Positions 11,481-22,064 of a stretch of 64,000 bases of DNA are shown here, piece after piece. Position 1 is the first letter of the stretch. Every line of letters starts with the position of its first letter. The notes below the pieces were generated by a model. It searched no databases. It worked only from the letters and a program-made list of their open reading frames with translations, and was not told where the DNA came from. The translations under genes were made by a program, and so were the position numbers. The DNA comes from Dipteris shenzhenensis (lineage: Eukaryota; Polypodiophyta; Polypodiopsida; Gleicheniales): NCBI GenBank assembly GCA_047967505.1, contig CM106538.1; one strand, written 5' to 3'.

Positions 11481-12218
11481 TTAATAAATCTCCTCAAATC
11501 GTAAGTCTCTTTCAAGTGAGAAACTTGAGGCCGTGGAGTATAAGATTCTAAGATCCATCATCTCTTCCAAAATGAATGCATTATTTCTTCCAAGATTCTT
11601 CAAGAATGTACAAAAGATTTGATCTATTTGATGGTGAGTATGACCAACCAAGAGAAATCCAACATTTGATCTATTTGATGGTGAGTATGACCAACCAAGA
11701 GAAATCCAACTTTGATCTTGTCAACAACTCCCTGAACCCTTATCCAAAAGCATGCACAAGTATGTAAGAAATGTTCGGTTTTTGTCTTCTCTTGACATAT
11801 TGTCAAGATGGATATATAGGGTTCTTGGAAGGAGGCCTTCCTATGATGTGAGAATGGGATGAGTTATTGTGATCGACATGTTTGCATATTTGGATAGGTG
11901 AAAAACACCTTATCTTGGAGCCTTTTGTCATACACAAGACATCCCATGAGATGCATTTGCACAAATGTCTCTTCGTTCACATCTTTTTAAACTCTCATAA
12001 AGTGAGGCAAATAGGTCTTCTTTTGATCCATACCATCCTTAAAGAGACCAAGATACTTTTCAAGATTCTTCAAGAACTTTCTTCTATGCTTCCCAAGAGC
12101 ACTATTGATTTGACATGCATGTCAAAATAGTCAAATATTATTAATAACAAACACCCTAAATGTTTTAGAGAATCAAACAATACATATAAAATACCGTCAT
12201 ACCTCGTTCACTTGAGGT
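11481..12218 (-). pseudogene. DUF7869-like protein, C-terminal part (relic)
   Basis: The minus strand shows, in order, FKDGMDQKKTYLPHF (DGMDQKK at 12038-12018), ETFVQMHLMGCLV, a TAA, then LYIHLDNMSREDKNRTFL near 11815-11760, a one-base shift, and KIKVGFLLVGHTHHQID. These blocks match a widespread eukaryotic protein family of unknown function that I know as DUF7869; the label should be confirmed by a profile search. The GHTHHQID block is duplicated by a 47-bp tandem repeat, which breaks the frame. Reading continues to a TAA at 11483-11481. The three conserved acidic positions (DGMDQ, LDN, GHTHxxID) look like those of an RNase H-fold nuclease, which is my inference. The N-terminal part lies at 14430-15138, on the other side of an inserted LTR element. 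Confidence 0.6.
11619..11713. repeat. 47-bp tandem duplication
   Basis: GATCTATTTGATGGTGAGTA and the bases after it occur at 11621 and again at 11668, almost identical over 47 bp. The unit length is not a multiple of three, so it shifts the frame of the DUF7869-like relic that it lies in. The high identity suggests a recent event. Confidence 0.92.
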
Positions 12219-12518
12219 TGTTGGAGTTGCAAGAAGGATTGAGCAAGTGAAGCAAGAGAGAGTTTTTATTCAAGGGAGATAGTCCCAATATATAGGCTCC
12301 AATTACATCCAGTAGTGACATCATATGTGAGCTCAGTAGAGCATCTAGGTCCACAAATGTCTCAATTAGTTCCATTATTCTCTCAATCACACACCACATG
12401 TGTAGATTCACTCAATCACACCTACTGACACCTATCTAGGCACACCATGTGTTTACACACTCACAACCTTTGACCTTAGGACTCTAGATATGATCCCATT
12501 ACATCAATTTGTCCTTCA
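12219..12518 (-). repeat. 3' LTR of the LARD-like element
   Basis: 300-bp copy beginning TGTTGGAGTTGCAAG and ending TTTGTCCTTCA. It contains a short segment (ttagttccattattctc) that is absent from the partner LTR at 14151-14429. The polypurine tract lies at its right edge. Confidence 0.88.
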
Positions 12519-14131
12519 TTCCCCCCCACAAATTGATGACCTCAACCCTAGCAGTAGTCCATGGGAAACTTCATGGCTTGCCTACCTCTAGTGGCAACAC
12601 ACATGATCCACAACCTGGTACTCACTCTAGTTGCATCAGCAGTGGACTCATTTGGGCATCCTCATCCCAACATGATCTCACTCTGAATTTGGTTTGTTGG
12701 GTTACAATTGGGAGATAGACAATGACTATGCATGGGAATACCCTTAGATCCAACAAGGTAACACATAAGACTAACAATCATTTGAGGGGAACATCTCAAG
12801 GAGAGAACCCTTATTGACCACACACACAAAAACATTTACATTGAAGATATGGGGAAATACCTCCCTTTGATGGCATATCTTGTCCTTTTCCTCCTCTTCC
12901 AAGCTACCATAGTCTGAGGTTCATTATCATTGGAGAGGTTCTTGGTGTAGCGAATCTTGTAGCTCCTTTGCTCTTTGTCCTTCTCCACACTCTTTAATGT
13001 ATCTTGTCCATATTCTGCAATACAAGATCCTTGTATTCTTTGAGTGTCCAAGCATTAAAAACATTTTGTGAATCATATGGATTGAAGAGGGTCTTACCAC
13101 TTGTCATGCAAGGGTAGCATCTACTCTTGTACAAGAGGTGGTCATGATTGTATGGCAAGGTATAGTCAACCAAATGCAAGTACATTTCATACATCGTGAA
13201 AGATAGTGAAACCATAACTAAAGCATCTTCAAAATAAGAATCATAAAATGATTGTAGTTGAAAACTTTGTTCCAATCATATCCATTGGAAACCATCATGC
13301 AAGTCATGATATATTCTTCCTTCATGTAAGCTCTTGTCATAGTCAACCCCAACTAGGCAACTAGTCATAGTATGACTTGAAATCCAGTTCAAAGTACCAT
13401 AACCTCAATATAAAAGATGAAAAATGCATTCAAATGAACTTCAAGGAGCATTCTCACAACTGAAAAAGCAATCTCTGGATCTGTGAACTGTACTTCAACT
13501 CCTCAAGCATCACCTTTGCATTTAGTGTAGCATCAAACTTCAAAACTAGTCTAGAAATGCTTGTAGAAAACAGAGGAACCTTGGAGGATTGCTACCTCAC
13601 TCCACAAATAATCAAGCAGAGGGAATTTGCTGCACAATTAAAGGTACTTGGAAGGAGAAGCCTCAGTGCAAGTCTCAGACCAAATGAAGCTTCGTAGCTC
13701 CAAGGGCAGCAGCATCTTCTCTACCTCCAAAAACATGTCTTTTTCAAAACCCGACTGGTTTTTCCTTAGTTTCTCCTCATTCCCTTGACCATTTGCTCTA
13801 AAAATTCACCAACAGGTAGCCCATAGGGTTGCCTAAGTGCAACTCACACCATTTTGGAAATGGTGGCTCTAGTAAGCTAAACTGGCAAAAATGGTGCAGG
13901 ATGAATCGAGTATCAGCACAGGCTGTAGAAGGACAATTTCGAGAAAAACTATGGAGTAGAAGTGCGCCTATATGAGAGGAATCTATAGCTGAAAGGGTTT
14001 GGAGAATGGTCGCCTACGTTAGGAGAACAAGCACTTGGAAATTCTACTCAAAAGAGGAAAAAATGGAGAAGAAGAGAGTATGAGGAAGAAGATGATGACA
14101 TGGCACTCAAGGAGGTCTCAAGGATAGTGAA

Positions 14132-14150
14132 CCAATGCTCTGATACCACA
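14132..14150 (-). other. Primer-binding site of the LARD-like element
   Basis: The reverse complement reads TGTGGTATCAGAGCATTGG, complementary to initiator methionine tRNA, and it sits directly inside the 5' LTR. Confidence 0.85.
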
Positions 14151-14429
14151 TGTTGGAGTTGTAAGAAGTATTGAGCAAGTGAAGTAAAAGAGAGAGTTTA
14201 TTCAAGAGAGACAAACCCAATATATAGGCTCTAATTACATCCAGTAGTGTCATCATATGTGAGCTCAGTAGAGCATCTAGATCCACAAATCTCTCAATCA
14301 CACACCATACACCTAGATTTACTCAATCATACCTACTGACACCTATCCAGGCACACCATGTGTTCACACACTCACAACCTTAGACCTTAGGACTCTAGAT
14401 ATGATCCCATTACATCAATTTGTCCTTCA
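14151..14429 (-). repeat. 5' LTR of the LARD-like element
   Basis: 279-bp copy of the LTR at 12219-12518, with TG/CA ends and scattered substitutions, so the insertion is not recent. Confidence 0.88.
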
Positions 14430-15138
14430 GTTGTTGCCTTTTGTTGTCGACACTTGAGATTTGCACATACACTACATAGCACCATTCTCACTTTTTTAGG
14501 TATCTTCACATTATTGAAATAAGTTCTTACACAATCTACTAAAATGACTATAGCTAGCAAAGTGCTCATTTCCCTTTGACATCTCCTCCTTGTAGAGTGT
14601 GTGAGCCCCAAATCTTGTGTAATTATCCATCAAGTGCAGTTTTCCTATCGTGGCCTTCACTTCTGCATTAGCACCAGCTAGCAAAAGCCGACAGCTATGA
14701 TGCTAAAGCTTTCCATCCATGATAGGTCCATATATCCAACAGGCCTAATCAGACGTGGATTCCTAAAACACCTTGTTCACATTGCACTCCACCAACCACA
14801 TCGGGTATAACCTGAACCTTGAGGTTTGATATGGAATTCATAGATTTATCCTACTATAGGAATAAGCTTTCTCATGAGAATTCTTCATGAATGTTTTCAA
14901 AGGTTGAACTACAAATTTGCATACTCTCTAAACAATACTCCACCTGCTCATTCTTCAAAGGGGTGATTGCTACATTCGAGTAATAAACTTGTTCCTCATG
15001 ATTCAAACCAAAGTAATGTGTCCTGACAACTTTCAATTTTCTCACACCTAATCTCCCTAAAGAATTTTGAACACAACACATATAGTGCATGTCTCCTTTA
15101 ATTGAGTTCTGGGTTGTATGAGAAGACTGAAGGTTCAT
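14430..15138 (-). pseudogene. DUF7869-like protein, N-terminal part (relic)
   Basis: The minus strand encodes CVRTYFNNVKIPKKVRMVLC followed by SVCANLKCRQQKAT, ending exactly where the LARD-like LTR starts. In family members known to me, a similar IPK...CSVCANLK block comes shortly before the DGMDQKKTYLPH block, and here that block is found on the other side of the insertion. Further upstream, 15138-14872 (88 codons, HYFGLNHEEQVYYSNVAITP) and 14830-14750 (KVQVIPDVVGGVQCEQGV) are coding-like in the same direction but in different frames. I cannot say whether they belong to this gene. Several stops make it a relic. Confidence 0.45.
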
Positions 15139-15833
15139 GAGGCTTGATGAAGTTTGTAGTTTGAGGTGACTTTGAGGAGCTTAGAAGATAGCTTGAGATT
15201 GAGAAAAACATCTTGAAGATCGCCCACAATCACAATGAGGAAATGCTTAAACAAAAGCCTTGAAGAAACCCTAAATATTGATACCATGAACCAACCCTAA
15301 AAAATGGAACCCAAAAAGGATTAAAATGATGAAAAAAATTAATTTAAGGACCATATTTTGGAAATTACATATTTTAGAAGGTTAAACCCTGGACATGAAA
15401 GAGTTATCCATTTTGAGCCCAAAAATAAAGACATCTTTTTAACTTTTTTATTAGAAAAAATTGGCTATTTTCTTATAGAGATATACTGAACTACTTTTAG
15501 GGAGCTAGTATTAGGGAATTGTTTTAGGGACATTACGACGTGCTTGTGGGTGAGATTTCAAATTTGGGACTCTCATCGGTTCTTTCCAACGTAATGATTG
15601 CCACTAGAATAATAATGGGACTCAATCTATCAGAACTTGCTGGTGTAATCATCTTGAACAACGTTGCAGAGCTTGACACATGGCACTCCACGTGTAGAGC
15701 TCCACACACGGTAGTCAATGATTTGGCAAACAATTCAAGCTTCAATCTTTCAATGCATATTGGAAGCTTGTATACAAGATGGTTTTTTAGAAAATACATG
15801 GAAATAGATCTCTTTTAAGGAAGTAATGGAGGC
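15139..15833. other. No recognisable gene
   Basis: About 700 bp, AT-rich to 15520. ORFs on both strands at 15533-15818 have no recognisable motif and probably arise by chance. Confidence 0.5.
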
Positions 15834-16255
15834 TGTGGATAATAATCTGAGACATCTTAGTAAGAAAAACATTTGGGCTGATCAATTTTACTGTGCTATA
15901 ACTGTGAAGAGAGTGGGAGAGAAGGAAGGAGTCTCACTTGCAGCTTTCTCACATACATAATGGGGGAATATACACAAAGGTGGAGGCTGAAAACAGCTTT
16001 CCTCTTCTTAGTTGTGAAAGCCAAAAGAACTCTGAGTACAAAAGAATAGGTGAACCCTATATGTGGGTCTCAAACCAAACTCAGCTAACTAAGGTGGCAT
16101 ACTAACTGAGCCACTAACTAGAGTACATAAAGATAGCTGCCATCCAACTATTATTCATGGGCGATGTACCAACCGCATCTGCAGCTAACAAGTGGGTGAC
16201 CTAAATGCACAACAATCACCTTGGCATATCACGAGTGGAGCTCCATATCTCAACA
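15834..16255 (-). repeat. 3' LTR of copia fragment B
   Basis: On the minus strand the LTR begins TGTTGAGATATGGAGC directly after a purine tract (CTCAAGGGGGAG, 16267-16256) and ends near 15834 (TTATCCACA). The left end is placed only by the terminal CA, so it is approximate. No partner LTR is present in the window. Confidence 0.75.
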
Positions 16256-17104
16256 CTCCCCCTTGAGCTCAATCCCAATTCTTGCACACCAAGCAGGTCT
16301 CTGAACTTGCGCAGCTTCTCTGTGCCCAATGCCTTCGTGAATGAATATGTCAGCTGCCTGATCCTCTGTGTTGACATAAACTAGATCAATAAAACCTACT
16401 AGAACCTTCTCCTGCACATAGTGATAATGCACCTCAATGTGCTTTGCTCTAGCATGATAGACTAGGTTATTTGTTGTCACAATAAATGACAACTGGCCCA
16501 TCTATAGACTGATGCATATCATAAAGTAGCTTATGCAACCAAGCTACCTCACATGCAGCCATTGCTGCACCCCTGTACTCAGCCTCTGTGATCGACAAGG
16601 CAACTGTAGGCTGTTTCTTACTGCTCCAAATGACTGCAGCACTCCTAAAAGAGAACGTATATCCACTGGTAGATCGTCTATCAGAAATACTACCAGCCCA
16701 ATCAGCATCAGTGTATCCATGCAATTGTATCTGAACCCCAGTCTCATAAAACAGTCCATATTGCAATGTGGACTTCACATACCTTAGTATGCCTCTAGCC
16801 GCATCCAAATGCGGTTTCCTTGGAGCCTACATAAACTGACTTACCAAACCAACAGCATAGCTCAAATCTGGCCTCGTAATAGTCATATAAATCAAACTTT
16901 CTACTATGCGTCTATACATAGTAGGGTCTTCCAGAAGCTCACCTTCATTTGTGCTCAGCTTCACATTCTGCTCCAAAGGAACTGAAATAGGCTTACAGCT
17001 TGTCATCCCATATTTGGACAACATGTCCAATCCATACTGCCTCTGCAAGAGCCATATCCCACTTGTGGATCTAATCACCTCAATGCCCAAGAAGTAACAC
17101 AGCG
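16256..17104 (-). pseudogene. Copia B: end of reverse transcriptase and RNase H
   Basis: The minus strand encodes the C-terminal end of a Ty1/copia polyprotein. It opens with FLGIEVIRSTSGIWLLQRQY (17080 downward) and continues with SLIYMTITRPDLSYAV, then RNase H with [39 protein letters not shown] and HARAKHIEVHYHYV, ending GIELKGEC before the polypurine tract. The catalytic reverse transcriptase core, integrase, protease and gag are missing because the element stops at about 17104, where a piece of family A begins. Three frame breaks are present. This belongs to a different copia family from A, judged by its LTR and protein sequence. Confidence 0.88.
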
Positions 17105-17145
17105 ATACTAAAGGCATTTGGCATGGTTGAGTGCAAGATAGTTGG
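17105..17145 (+). mobile_element. 41-bp internal fragment of copia family A
   Basis: gatactaaaggcatttggca and the bases after it match A1 at 7616-7657, the reverse transcriptase region. It ends exactly at the first base of LTR A2. See the findings for possible origins. Confidence 0.8.
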
Positions 17146-17871
17146 TGTTAGATATCAATGCTCCACTCTCGTGTAACTACGTGGGAACTAGCTAACTCTA
17201 CTTGTAAGCCCCCCATATGAGGAGAAGGCATTTGAGTAGCTTGGTTATCCGGTAGGTCCTGGTTTGGACACCAGATGGGGGCCATGTGTGGCCTGATGGT
17301 TGGATGGCTTCAGATAGAGTTGGCACACCACCAACTAGGCTACATGCAAGTGTGAGAAGGCATCCCATGATTGACCGCACTGAGGGTAGATGGATCATTT
17401 CTTAGGGCAGCAGCCCACTCTCAGGTTGTGGGGCCCGTTTGGAGCCTCAGATGATCCCGGATGGCTCTGGGCCGAACGGCATCCGTAGGTCAGTTGCTCT
17501 ATTTTGTGCACTGGTTTTATCGTGTGGTCAGTGGCCTATTTTGGGACAGTCGGCCATTTTGGGCAGATTGGGTCGGTCACCCAATTGGCTCTAACTGACT
17601 ACTTGTGGTGGCTATATAAGAGCAAGCCCGTGAAGCCCATTTCATCACTAGCTACAGGAACCCTGATTCCTTAGCATCTAGCCTCCATCTTCTACTATTT
17701 CCAGCTCGCCATCGAAGCTTCTTTCACACGAGTGCATGGCTGGGAGGTAGCACCATCTATTGTATTAGTTTTACAGTAATCAAATTTTTGATTCTCCATA
17801 CTATCTATTTTCTCTCTTGCGTATGAGATCCTGTTATCTATTGAGCATAGACGTTGTATTGTTTTCTTACA
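17146..17871 (+). repeat. 5' LTR of copia element A2
   Basis: 726 bp, starting TGTTAGATATC and ending TTTTCTTACA, then the weakened primer site TGGTACCTGAGCC (17872 onward). TATA box at 17613-17619. Matches LTR A1 throughout. Confidence 0.92.
17613..17619 (+). promoter_or_regulatory. TATA box of LTR A2
   Basis: TATATAA at the same place in the LTR as in A1. Confidence 0.55.
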
Positions 17872-17942
17872 TGGTACCTGAGCCTGGACTCTAGCAAGAA
17901 GATTTGGTAGTGTGTTTCTGTTTTGCGAGCAGATTGTGAGAG

Positions 17943-20900
17943 ATGGCCCAGCCCACAAGACTGCAAATGCCACCGTTCGGTAAAAGCGAAAAGTTGGATG
18001 GCACTAACTATCCACTCTGGAAGTTCAAGATAAAGACCATCCTAAGCACATATGAGCTTTGGGATACTGCTACTGGGGTGGACATGAAGCCGGTCCGAAT
18101 CCGACCAGAGCAGCACAATAGATAGTACCAACTACGGATGAGATTCTCGCGTGGACAAGAAGAAATGCAGATGTGTTGGGTTCTATTGTCTGCAGTGTAA
18201 GTGATTCCGTCATGGCATTAATTCAACATGTTATCACAGTGAAGGAGGCATGGACGGTCTTGAAAAATCAATAGGAGACCACGAATTAGATGCGGATTCA
18301 GAGTTTGGAGACTCAACTTGTGAACGAGAAACTATCTGAGTCTGAACCGGTAGAGAAGTTCATCACCAGGGTGAAGAATCTGTGTGATCAGATGATTGCG
18401 ATTGGCATCACCATCACGAGTGAGAATCTAGCACGAAGGTACATACGAATTCTCCCACCAAAGTATGATGGTCTTGTTACGGTGCTGAATATGTAGAACA
18501 AAAATCTGCCCCTCAAATTTGAGGATTTCAACGCGATGCTTTTGGAGGAGGAGATGCGTCAAAAGACGAGGACTGGAGAAGATTCAGCTTTCTATGCTGG
18601 ATCAAAGAAAGGTAAGGGTAAGGACTCTGGTAACCCATCTTCTTTTGATGATAAAAAGAGAAAGAAGAAGATCAAGTGCTTCTATTGCAACAAGGCAGGG
18701 CACAAGTAGAATGAGTGCCGGAAGAAAATTGTAGATGAGAAGAACGGAGTAAAGAAAGAGTCCAGCAACAGTGCACAGGCAGTGCCAGTAGAGCTATTTA
18801 TAGCAATTGAGAAGATTTGCACGGAGGCAGTTCATGTACCTGTGGATGAACCATGGATTATTGATAGTGGTGCATCATGCCACATGACCAGTCAGAAGGA
18901 TTGGTATACCTCTCTACAGCTGGTAGGGAATGACATCATGGTAGTAGTCGGCAATGATGCAAAATGTCCAGCAAAAGGAAAAGGTATGATTGCTCTCAAG
19001 TTAGATGGAGTTGTAAAAGAGTTGTCCAATGTTCTTTATGTACCAGATATCAAGAGGAACTTGTCCATTTCTATGATCATGGATTGGGACCTCAAAGTTC
19101 ACTTCGATAAGAATGGCACACAGATTTTGGATCTTCAAGGGAAGGTCATTGGTTAAGGTACATGGTGCAACAACATCTATGAACTCTCAGCTTTCAATGC
19201 TCGAGTAGATGTGAAGAACACTAAGCTATGGCATGAGAGGTTTGGTCATCTAAACCTTAGTTCTTTAAAGGAGATGCATAAAAGTGGAATGATTGCAGAC
19301 CTACTAGAAATTACAGATCTACGTGATGTATATGAAGTTGCATGATGGGCAAGCAGCACCGGCATCCCTTTCCTAAAGAGGCCAGCAGGGCAAAGGCTCC
19401 TCTAGAGCTCATTCACACGGACCTCTACGAAAAGATGGAGATGGAAGCTTTGGGTGGTTCCTACTACTTCATGACACTGATCGACGACTACAGAAGAAGG
19501 ATATGGTTATAGTTCCTGAAGACTAAAGATGAGGCTTTTAGTAAGTTCGAGGAATGGCATGTAATGGTCGAGAAAGAATCAGGGAGGAAGGTGAAGAAGT
19601 TGAGATCAAACAGAGGTGGAGAATTCACATCAAGTGAATTCGAAAGTTACTACAAAAGTCACAGGATCAAGAGGCAGAAACCCCCGCCACATACATCACA
19701 GCAAAATGGAGTAGCAGAATGCAAGATGCGCATCATCTGTGAAATGGGCAGGAGTATGATGAAAGGGAAAGATTTGCCAAAGACTTTTTGGGCTGAAGCA
19801 TGTAACACGGTAGTTTACATTCTGAATCATAGCCACACGAAGGCTATGAATGGGATGACTCTACTACAGGCCTTTTCTGGTAAGAAACCTTCAGCTGCAC
19901 ATTTCATAGTTTTTGGATGTGATTGTTTTGTGCATGTCCCTGATGCTAACAGGACCAAATGGGAACCGAAGAGCCGGAAGTGTATTTTCTTGGGCTACAA
20001 TGAAGGAAGAAGGGTTATCGTCTCTATAACCCTGTTACCAAGAAGGTAATAGTAAGTCATGATGTGGTCTTCTCAGAACAGCCACATCAATTGGAGGAGG
20101 ATGCTTCCTTCCCAGACAGTGAGGACTAGGATATCCATCTAGTACAATCACAAATAGCAGTCCGAACTCTCCCAATGGTGCTTGGGAGGATTCAAGATAA
20201 AGAAGAGGAAGAAGAGCCTGTAGAATCACAACGGCAACGGCCATTCTCGAAGTGGGTAAAGCAGCTTTTGGATGGTAGAGAACCTCCAGCCATTGAGGAG
20301 GAACCATCTGAACACCGCCGGTCCAAGAGATTAGAGGAGCAAAGAAGGGTGCAAAAACACTTGGTCAACTATGCTTTGATGACAGAGGTGATCCGTGCTA
20401 ATGAACCCAAGTGTCTTGAAGAGGCATAGGGTGATGATAGGTGGATGGAGGCTATGCAATCGAAGTATGGCTCCATAATGAAGAACAACACTTGGGACCT
20501 TGTGGATCGACCACCAAAATGCAAGGTAATTGGCACTAAGTGGGTGTACAAGACCGAGTACAAGTCCGACGGCACGTTGGATAAGTACAAGGCTCAGCTC
20601 GTGGCAAAAGGATTCGCACAAGTACATGGTTTTGATTATCAAGATACTTTTGCTCCCACAGCTCGACTAACCACAATTCGCAGTGTTTTGGCTTTAGCAG
20701 CCTAGGGAAGTTGGCCCGTGTTTCAGATGGATGTAAAATCCACCTTTCTGAATGGAGATCTCAAGGAGGAGGTATACATGGAACAACCACTAGGTTTTGT
20801 GATCCCCGGTTCAGAAGGTAAAGTCTGTGAACTCAAGAAGACACTTTATAGGCTGAAACAGGCCCCACGAGCATGGTACCAGTGAATTGATGCCTACTTT

Positions 20901-21240
20901 CTACAAAACAAGTTCAGGAGCAGCCCATCTGATGCAAATTTGTATATCTTCAGAAATGGAGGCAGGTGTATGATCATGGTCCTTTATGTGGACAACCTTG
21001 TCATAATAGGGAACCATGAAGAGAAGATCTCGTAGACAAAGCATTTGCTAGGAAGAGAGATTGAACTGACAGACCTCGGACTGATGTATTTCTGTCTGGG
21101 GATTGAAGTTTGGCAAGAGCCAAAACAGATCTTCATTTCACAGCTAAAGTATGCTGGAGTGCAAGATAGTTGGTACCTATGGAGGTTGACGTGAAGCTCT
21201 CAAACGAGGATTCATCACCACTGGTGGACGAAGCGAAGTA
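17943..21240 (+). pseudogene. Copia A2 gag-pol, decayed and 3' truncated
   Basis: Collinear with A1. Gag starts MAQPTRLQMPPFG at 17943. The zinc knuckle is at about 18680 (CFYCNKAGHK followed by TAG). Protease is WIIDSGASCHMT at about 18855, and integrase has LWHERFGHL and, at 19564-20049, HTSQQNGVAECKMR. Reverse transcriptase runs from 20445. The reverse transcriptase active site reads YVDN instead of YVDD (about 20985-20996), so a catalytic aspartate is lost. About 30 bp are missing near 21155 relative to A1. Homology stops at about 21240, well before RNase H, and no 3' LTR follows. A1 and A2 differ mainly by transitions, and their stop codons are mostly at different sites, so they decayed independently. 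Confidence 0.92.
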
Positions 21241-21400
21241 CTCCCACCTACACTTCCCCATATCCACTCCCCACTCTTCTCCAACCTACACTTTACCATC
21301 TTTTCTACTCATGTCCACTCCACACTTTGCTCCCACCTACACCTCACCATCTCTCTTCCCGTCTTGGAAACTCCCACCTACACCTCCCCATATCTTCTCT
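21241..21400. repeat. Pyrimidine-rich degenerate repeat
   Basis: CTCCCACCTACACNTCNCCA recurs about three times at roughly 50-60 bp spacing (21241, 21331, 21371), with related shorter copies between them. It abuts the truncated end of A2. Confidence 0.6.
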
Positions 21401-21710
21401 TTTTCTCTTCCGATGTCAATTCATACAATAACTTCTTGTGCATGTTGGACATCATTATGGTCTCCATCAATAGAAAAGGAATATGCTAATTGTTTTCTAA
21501 TGGTATATTCCATGTTATTTTTGAGTCGGTATATGCATAATTGGTTAGAGCATTGTTACCATCAGTTTTTGGTTAGATATTGACAGTTATTTTTACGGTA
21601 TTACCAATGCAAATACCGATGGCAATACCGATGCTTTTTGGACCCAAAAAAATTATTAATTAGATCCTGTAGCTGCATGCAAAAAAGAATCTAAGGCCCA
21701 TATGACAAAA
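21401..21710. other. No recognisable gene
   Basis: AT-rich sequence with a few short repeats of ATTACCRATG and AATACCGATG around 21600. Nothing coding. Confidence 0.5.
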
Positions 21711-21968
21711 TATGAAGAGGGGAGAGGAGAAGAGTGGAGATGAGGAGAGAAGGCACAGCTAGAGAGCACACCACAAATGACTAACTGTATAGTAGATTTA
21801 GTTGAAAAAATAGAATATATACAAAATCATTTAGGGTTAGGGTTAGGGGATCTAGCCCTTTCCTTTATAGCACTCTATAAGGTTAGTGCTATGCATATAT
21901 GATCACATGATGGTGCTATGCACACATGATCACATATGATGTTGACTCTTGAGCGTGAACTCTCAACA
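21711..21968 (-). repeat. 3' LTR of copia element C (left end approximate)
   Basis: On the minus strand it starts TGTTGAGAGTTCACGC right after the purine tract GATCTTGAGGGAAG (21982-21969). A left end at about 21711 is guessed from a terminal CA. It contains the telomere-like run TTTAGGGTTAGGGTTAGGG at 21829-21847, too short to be telomeric. Confidence 0.55.
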
Positions 21969-22064
21969 CTTCCCTCAAGATCAACATCGTGAAGTAGTCC
22001 TTCCCTCAAGATGATGATTTTGGGGAATCGAAGAAGGACTGAGCATTACATTTTATTACACCCC

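Larger units (their letters stand above)
12219..14429 (-). mobile_element. Non-autonomous LTR retrotransposon (LARD-like) without gag-pol
   Basis: Two direct repeats, 12219-12518 (300 bp) and 14151-14429 (279 bp), start TGTTGGAGTT and end GTCCTTCA. Inside the right repeat lies TGGTATCAGAGCATTGG on the minus strand (14148-14132), an initiator-Met primer site. Inside the left repeat is a C8-type run (12519-12530) that reads as a polypurine tract on the minus strand. The element is therefore minus-oriented, with its 5' LTR on the right. The 1.6 kb interior has no gag, protease, integrase or reverse transcriptase. Two short minus ORFs (12836-13051 and 12994-13275) have no family I recognise. Flanks are ACAAC and ACCTC (minus strand), at best a mutated 5-bp target duplication. 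It must have been moved by enzymes of another element. Confidence 0.85.

Noticed and set aside
16250-17117. RNase H region at 16.3-17.1 kb as the missing end of copia A2
   Set aside because: Opposite strand, different LTR and clearly different protein sequence; it belongs to another family (B).
21829-21847. TTTAGGGTTAGGGTTAGGG as a telomere repeat
   Set aside because: Only three units and inside an LTR; too short for an interstitial telomere block.
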